A DNA stretch of 6,725 bases. It comes from Pseudomonadota bacterium (lineage in GTDB: Bacteria > Desulfobacterota > Desulfobacteria > Desulfobacterales > ETH-SRB1). The DNA is taken from NCBI GenBank assembly GCA_018897415.1, contig JAHIKR010000110.1, forward strand, positions 1-6,725, read 5' to 3'. Below, in pieces: positions 4,723 to 6,725 of the stretch (positions within the stretch are counted from its first letter, which is position 1; each line of letters opens with the position of its first letter). The notes under the pieces were generated by a model. That model did no database searches, was not told where the DNA came from, and saw only the letters and a program-made list of their open reading frames with translations. The position numbers were made by a program, and so were the translations under genes.

Positions 4723-4938
4723 TTATCCAGTATGCCACAACTCAAGCCTGTAGCTTGCCTGACATTTTTTACACTTTCCCCCATAAAATTTCCTAAATAC
4801 TATTTGATTGCATTCAAAATCGGTCGGCTGTCTCTGTAACCTCAAAACATCATCAAAGGTTACAGGTGGGCTACACTTTTTTATAAAATATTTCGAGAGG
4901 TTATACCGAATGCAACCCGTGCAACCAATGTAACCCAA
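4723..4938 (-). CDS. Doubtful small Cys-containing ORF
   Basis: The 71-aa frame has two CxxC pairs (GCTGC at residues 5-9 and KCKKC at 55-59) and a protein-like centre (PPVTFDDVLRLQRQPTDFE; NQIVFRKFYGGKCKKCQAS), so it could be a zinc-ribbon fragment. Against it: no ATG anywhere, the only start is a TTG directly after an in-frame TAG, there is no ribosome site, and the first residues are coded by a 9-bp tandem repeat. It is most likely a decayed fragment or chance. Confidence 0.2.
   Translation of the reverse strand: MGYIGCTGCIRYNLSKYFIKKCSPPVTFDDVLRLQRQPTDFECNQIVFRKFYGGKCKKCQASYRLELWHTG
4834..4865. repeat. Inverted repeat CTGTAACCT ... AGGTTACAG
   Basis: Perfect 9-bp arms (4834-4842 and 4857-4865) with a 14-nt loop. 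There is no T-run on either side, so it is not an obvious terminator. The core GTAAC resembles the nearby tandem repeat units (TGTAACC). Confidence 0.5.
4911..4937. repeat. 9-bp tandem repeat, three units
   Basis: TGCAACCCG, TGCAACCAA and TGTAACCCA follow one another without gaps, with a partial TGTAAC at 4942-4947. The unit length is a multiple of three. Confidence 0.6.
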
Positions 4939-5209
4939 CTATGTAACTTTTATTTTACACGAATTTAGCGTATTTAAAGACTCCTCCCCTTACCTCGTAC
5001 GCCAAGTATGCCTTTTCAAGGAAAAACTCCTTTAATTGATAAATTGATTTAACATTTACTGCAAAAATGATATTTATAGATTATCTCAAATTTCTGCCGG
5101 CTTCCAGACCGTTAACTGGAATTTTTGTTTATACATAATTGAAAACCAAGATTTAAGATTATAGTTTATGGTGCACTTTGAATTTGAATTCACCCCGAAC
5201 TTACACTGA

Positions 5210-5260
5210 CTGAAAAAGCCGGTAGGTTTTAGAATTGCGTTTTCATCATTACTTTTTCAG
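5210..5260. repeat. Inverted repeat CTGAAAAAG ... CTTTTTCAG upstream of the secreted-protein gene
   Basis: Perfect 9-bp arms at 5210-5218 and 5252-5260, with a 33-nt spacer. It lies 33 nt before the start codon at 5294, so it could be a leader hairpin, an operator pair or the footprint of a small element. No function can be assigned. Confidence 0.45.
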
Positions 5261-5293
5261 CAGGTTATTAGGACGTTATTTGTCGAGGTTAAA

Positions 5294-5593
5294 ATGAAAA
5301 ATTTGTTGATTGCATCTTTGTTGGTGTTTTCTCTTTTTTCAACGCCAGCCTTTGCTGAAAGATACATCCTAAAATTTGAATTGAAGCAAGCCAGACTTTC
5401 GCTTAACCCTATAAGCCACATAAGAGACAAAATAAATGCAATAGAGTTTGAGCTACCTGTGGATAAGGAGTTTTACGATTCTATCGATGTCGGGGATCTA
5501 ATAGTTGATAAGTTCAGGGCTGGTAGCTTTGTTTTGCGTAGTTCTTTTAGCAATTGGCGCATGTCCGTTATTAATAAGCGTATTGCAAAATAA
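5294..5593 (+). CDS. Small secreted (periplasmic) protein of unknown function
   Basis: The 99-aa product has a clear Sec signal peptide: MKN, hydrophobic core LLIASLLVFSLF, then STPAFA with cleavage predicted after residue 21, giving a mature protein of about 78 aa. No lipobox cysteine and no cysteine at all is present. The mature part is mixed beta-like (RYILKFELKQARLSL; NAIEFELPVDKEFYDSIDVG; DKFRAGSFVLRSSFSNWRMS) with no catalytic motif I recognise. GAGG ends 5 nt before the ATG, supporting the start. It stands alone: about 780 bp of gene-poor DNA before it and a GC-rich hairpin directly after it. It lies inside the segment bounded by the two 75-bp repeats, so it is probably accessory. Confidence 0.8.
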   Translation: MKNLLIASLLVFSLFSTPAFAERYILKFELKQARLSLNPISHIRDKINAIEFELPVDKEFYDSIDVGDLIVDKFRAGSFVLRSSFSNWRMSVINKRIAK

Positions 5594-5607
5594 TACCAAA
5601 TAACCAT

Positions 5608-5691
5608 CGGGTGGACCTGACCGGTGGTAGCGGGGCCTCTTTGCGTTAAGCACTTCAGGTACGCGTCACATCAAGCCCGGCAGGTCACCCG
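5608..5691. other. GC-rich bulged stem-loop downstream of the secreted-protein gene
   Basis: CGGGTGGACCTGACCGG (5608-5624) pairs with CCGGCAGGTCACCCG (5677-5691) to give 15 base pairs with two single unpaired bases (one G of 5613/5614, and A5620), both on the same side; the loop is 52 nt. It stands out as a GC island in AT-rich DNA, 14 nt after the stop at 5593. One-sided bulges recall folded integron attC sites, but the required RYYYAAC and GTTRRRY end boxes are not seen. No T-run follows, so it is not a standard terminator. It may be a structured RNA or the relic of a recombination site. Confidence 0.5.
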
Positions 5692-5770
5692 TGACATTGA
5701 GCTCCAAGTATTTCAATTTGAAGAATGAGCCAATCTATTTATAGAGCATTTTCCTTAAAAACATGTTGCG

Positions 5771-5782
5771 TATTGCGCAATA
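5771..5782. promoter_or_regulatory. Candidate HigA operator (TATTGCGCAATA)
   Basis: A perfect 12-bp palindrome that covers the -35 box of the higBA promoter, preceded by an extra TTGCG (5766-5770) and followed by a TATAGAG direct repeat (5781-5787 and 5788-5794). Antitoxins of this type repress their own operon by binding such dyads; the assignment is by position. Confidence 0.55.
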
Positions 5783-5800
5783 TAGAGTATAGAGTATAAT
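5773..5800 (+). promoter_or_regulatory. Predicted higBA promoter
   Basis: TTGCGC (5773-5778), 16-nt spacer, TATAAT (5795-5800). Only 7 nt separate the -10 from the higB ATG at 5808, so transcription should begin at or next to the start codon. A second TATAAT (5802-5807) touches the ATG. No Shine-Dalgarno is visible. Confidence 0.6.
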
Positions 5801-5807
5801 ATATAAT

Positions 5808-6086
5808 ATGATTAAATCATTCAAGCATAAAGGTTTGGAAAAATTTTACAATACCGGCAGCGTAGCAGGAATTCAGCCATATCACAAACAAAAGCTCAGA
5901 ATGCGTTTAATCGCCATGGATACTGCAACTAACATTGAAGACATCAACTTGCCAGGTTTTCGTTTGCATCCCTTGAAGGGCGATAGAAAGGGTTTATGGG
6001 CAATAGATGTAAGCAAAAACTGGCGTATCACATTTAAATTTCAAGATGGCAACGTACATGTTGTCGATTATGAGGATTATCACTAA
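5808..6086 (+). CDS. higB: HigB-type toxin (RelE/ParE superfamily)
   Basis: The 92-aa basic protein is of the proteic-killer/HigB family, ribosome-dependent mRNA-cleaving toxins that act in the cytoplasm. It has the usual family length and landmarks: IKSFKHKGLEKFY at the N-terminus, FRLHPLKGDRKGLWAIDVS (51-69), NWRITFKFQDG (71-81) and the closing VDYEDYH (86-92). The conserved basic and His residues of these stretches are present, so it looks functional. The start is fixed by the family N-terminus even though no ribosome site precedes it. Its TAA overlaps the antitoxin ATG by one base (TAATG), giving the toxin-first, coupled order typical of higBA. Expression is expected to be repressed by HigA at the palindromic promoter. 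Confidence 0.95.
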   Translation: MIKSFKHKGLEKFYNTGSVAGIQPYHKQKLRMRLIAMDTATNIEDINLPGFRLHPLKGDRKGLWAIDVSKNWRITFKFQDGNVHVVDYEDYH

Positions 6087-6376
6087 TGGGTATGTACAAT
6101 CCACCTCATCCTGGAGAGTTTATCCGGGAAGTATATTTGGAGCCACTAAACATAAGCTATCGCAGCGTTGCCTTAAAACTCAAGGTGTCGCCATCCACCT
6201 TTTTGCGCCTGATTAAAGGTCAGAGTAACGTAAGCCCTGAAATGGCCTTGCGGCTTTCCAAGGGGCTGGGGCGCTCTCCTGAAAGTTGGCTGGCGATGCA
6301 GGATAGTTACAACCTTTGGCATGTCAAGCAAACCGTAAATCTCGATGAGATAGAGCCATTGGCAATTACAGTATAA
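6086..6376 (+). CDS. higA: HigA-type antitoxin (HTH)
   Basis: The 96-aa partner of HigB neutralises the toxin by direct binding and represses the operon. It opens with the family signature MYNPPHPGEFIREVYLEPL (3-21) and carries an XRE-type HTH at about 22-72: ISYRSVALKLKVSPSTFLRL, then IKGQSNVSPEMALRLSKGLG, then RSPESWLAMQDSYNL. The length is normal. The start overlaps the higB stop; an internal ATG two codons later (MYNPP) is possible. No terminator is evident after the stop; a copy of the 75-bp repeat begins about 50 bp downstream. The pair is intact with all family motifs, unlike the decayed genes elsewhere in the window. Confidence 0.95.
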   Translation: MGMYNPPHPGEFIREVYLEPLNISYRSVALKLKVSPSTFLRLIKGQSNVSPEMALRLSKGLGRSPESWLAMQDSYNLWHVKQTVNLDEIEPLAITV

Positions 6377-6424
6377 GTTGTCCGTGGCTCTAACCTGTCG
6401 TTTCAGTTATGGGACTGGGATATC

Positions 6425-6499
6425 TTGTTGACTATGTTGAATAACTCTTCAGGGCTTGCGAGACGTTGTTGACTAAGGGGACTTGTTGGAATAGTTATT
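6425..6499. repeat. 75-bp dispersed direct repeat, copy 2
   Basis: Matches 4320-4394 with two substitutions and no gaps. Identity stops at 6499, 2 nt before the terminal repeat of the MITE-like element, whereas copy 1 continues into a coding-like frame. It starts about 50 bp after the higA stop. Confidence 0.92.
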
Positions 6500-6501
6500 G
6501 C

Positions 6502-6665
6502 GAGACCTTTGCAAAACGCCCCCTTTTGCCCAAATAGCGCTAAAGCTTCACTTCGTGCCAGCGTCAGACTCAAATTTTAAGCCTCGAAATACTCAATGTA
6601 TTCCTGCATTTAAAATTTTCGCCTTCCTTGAACTTGAACAAAATTGAACATTTTTCAAAGGTCTC
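6502..6665. mobile_element. MITE-like element near the window end
   Basis: GAGACCTTTG at 6502-6511 is repeated in inverse orientation as CAAAGGTCTC at 6656-6665, and similarity continues inward as A/T-rich runs (GCAAAA / GAAAAA). The 164-bp segment encodes nothing apparent. No clear target duplication is seen. Its right end read inward (CTGAGACCTTTGAAAAA) resembles the ends of the element at 321-489 (CTGAGAGCCTGTTTGAAAA), so both may belong to one insertion-sequence superfamily. Confidence 0.65.
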
Positions 6666-6668
6666 AGA

Positions 6669-6725
6669 ATGTGTATAAAACCGGATGTTGTCTTTCCCAT
6701 TAGTTTTGAGTATCAGCGGCCAAGA
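6669..6725 (+). other. Short open frame running off the window end
   Basis: From an ATG at 6669 the frame stays open for 19 codons (MCIKPDVVFPISFEYQRPR) to the edge. It is too short to judge, has no clear ribosome site, and begins 3 nt after the MITE-like element. Confidence 0.15.

Larger units (their letters stand above)
4517..5293. other. 777-bp stretch without a convincing gene
   Basis: AT-rich, with stop codons in all frames. It holds a small hairpin around 4533-4558 (ATGTC...CCTA-CT-TAGG...GACAT), a weak CxxC-bearing minus-strand frame (4723-4938), a 9-bp-arm inverted repeat (4834-4865), a 9-bp tandem repeat (4911-4937) and another 9-bp-arm inverted repeat (5210-5260). A weak promoter for the secreted-protein gene may lie at 5139-5165 (TTGAAA, 15 nt, TATAGT). 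It may be the remains of decayed genes. Confidence 0.5.

Noticed and set aside
4320..6499. Integron cassette array (small lone gene, TA pair, hairpins, GTTGAAT matching GTTRRRY in the repeat)
   Set aside because: No pair of RYYYAAC/GTTRRRY boxes in the right spacing was found around any gene, and no integrase is present. Only the bulged hairpin at 5608-5691 is suggestive.

Overview
The window is an AT-rich piece of bacterial chromosome, probably from a deltaproteobacterium or Desulfobacterota-type lineage. That placement is an inference from the style of the signalling genes (a decayed helix-turn-helix/receiver regulator, a receiver gene and a PAS histidine kinase) and the abundance of short inverted-repeat elements. 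No RNA gene or other phylogenetic marker is present to confirm it.

Left part (1-1820): the minus strand carries the first 100 codons of trpB (tryptophan synthase beta) and, upstream of it, a HutC/UTRA-type GntR regulator. A MITE-like element of about 160-169 bp sits exactly between them and now supplies the last codons and stop of the regulator gene. The regulator promoter overlaps two TTGTC/GACAA palindromes, which suggests autoregulation. A small membrane protein gene of unknown function is read divergently.

Middle (1820-3830): a cytoplasmic PAS-HisKA-HATPase sensor kinase on the minus strand looks intact but probably lost its original N-terminus. Just upstream lie a frameshifted response-regulator fragment and, before that, scattered pieces of an excisionase-like HTH/receiver protein, so a whole two-component operon has decayed here. 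The next few hundred bases hold no convincing gene, but they do contain a good minus-strand promoter with palindromes facing a divergent XRE regulator gene.

Right part (3830-6725): an accessory region. It holds an XRE regulator with a possibly sequestered ribosome binding site, a Cys-rich ORF interrupted by an in-frame TAA, a long gene-poor stretch, a small secreted protein, a GC-rich bulged hairpin, and a complete higBA toxin-antitoxin pair with a promoter so close to the toxin start that its mRNA is probably leaderless. A 75-bp direct repeat (73/75 identical by eye) occurs at 4320-4394 and 6425-6499, bracketing the secreted-protein and higBA segment. The second copy abuts another MITE-like element (6502-6665). 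A shorter degenerate motif (GGGGAC-TTGTTGACTA type) inside this repeat also appears at the break between the response-regulator fragment and the kinase, so it seems to mark rearrangement points.
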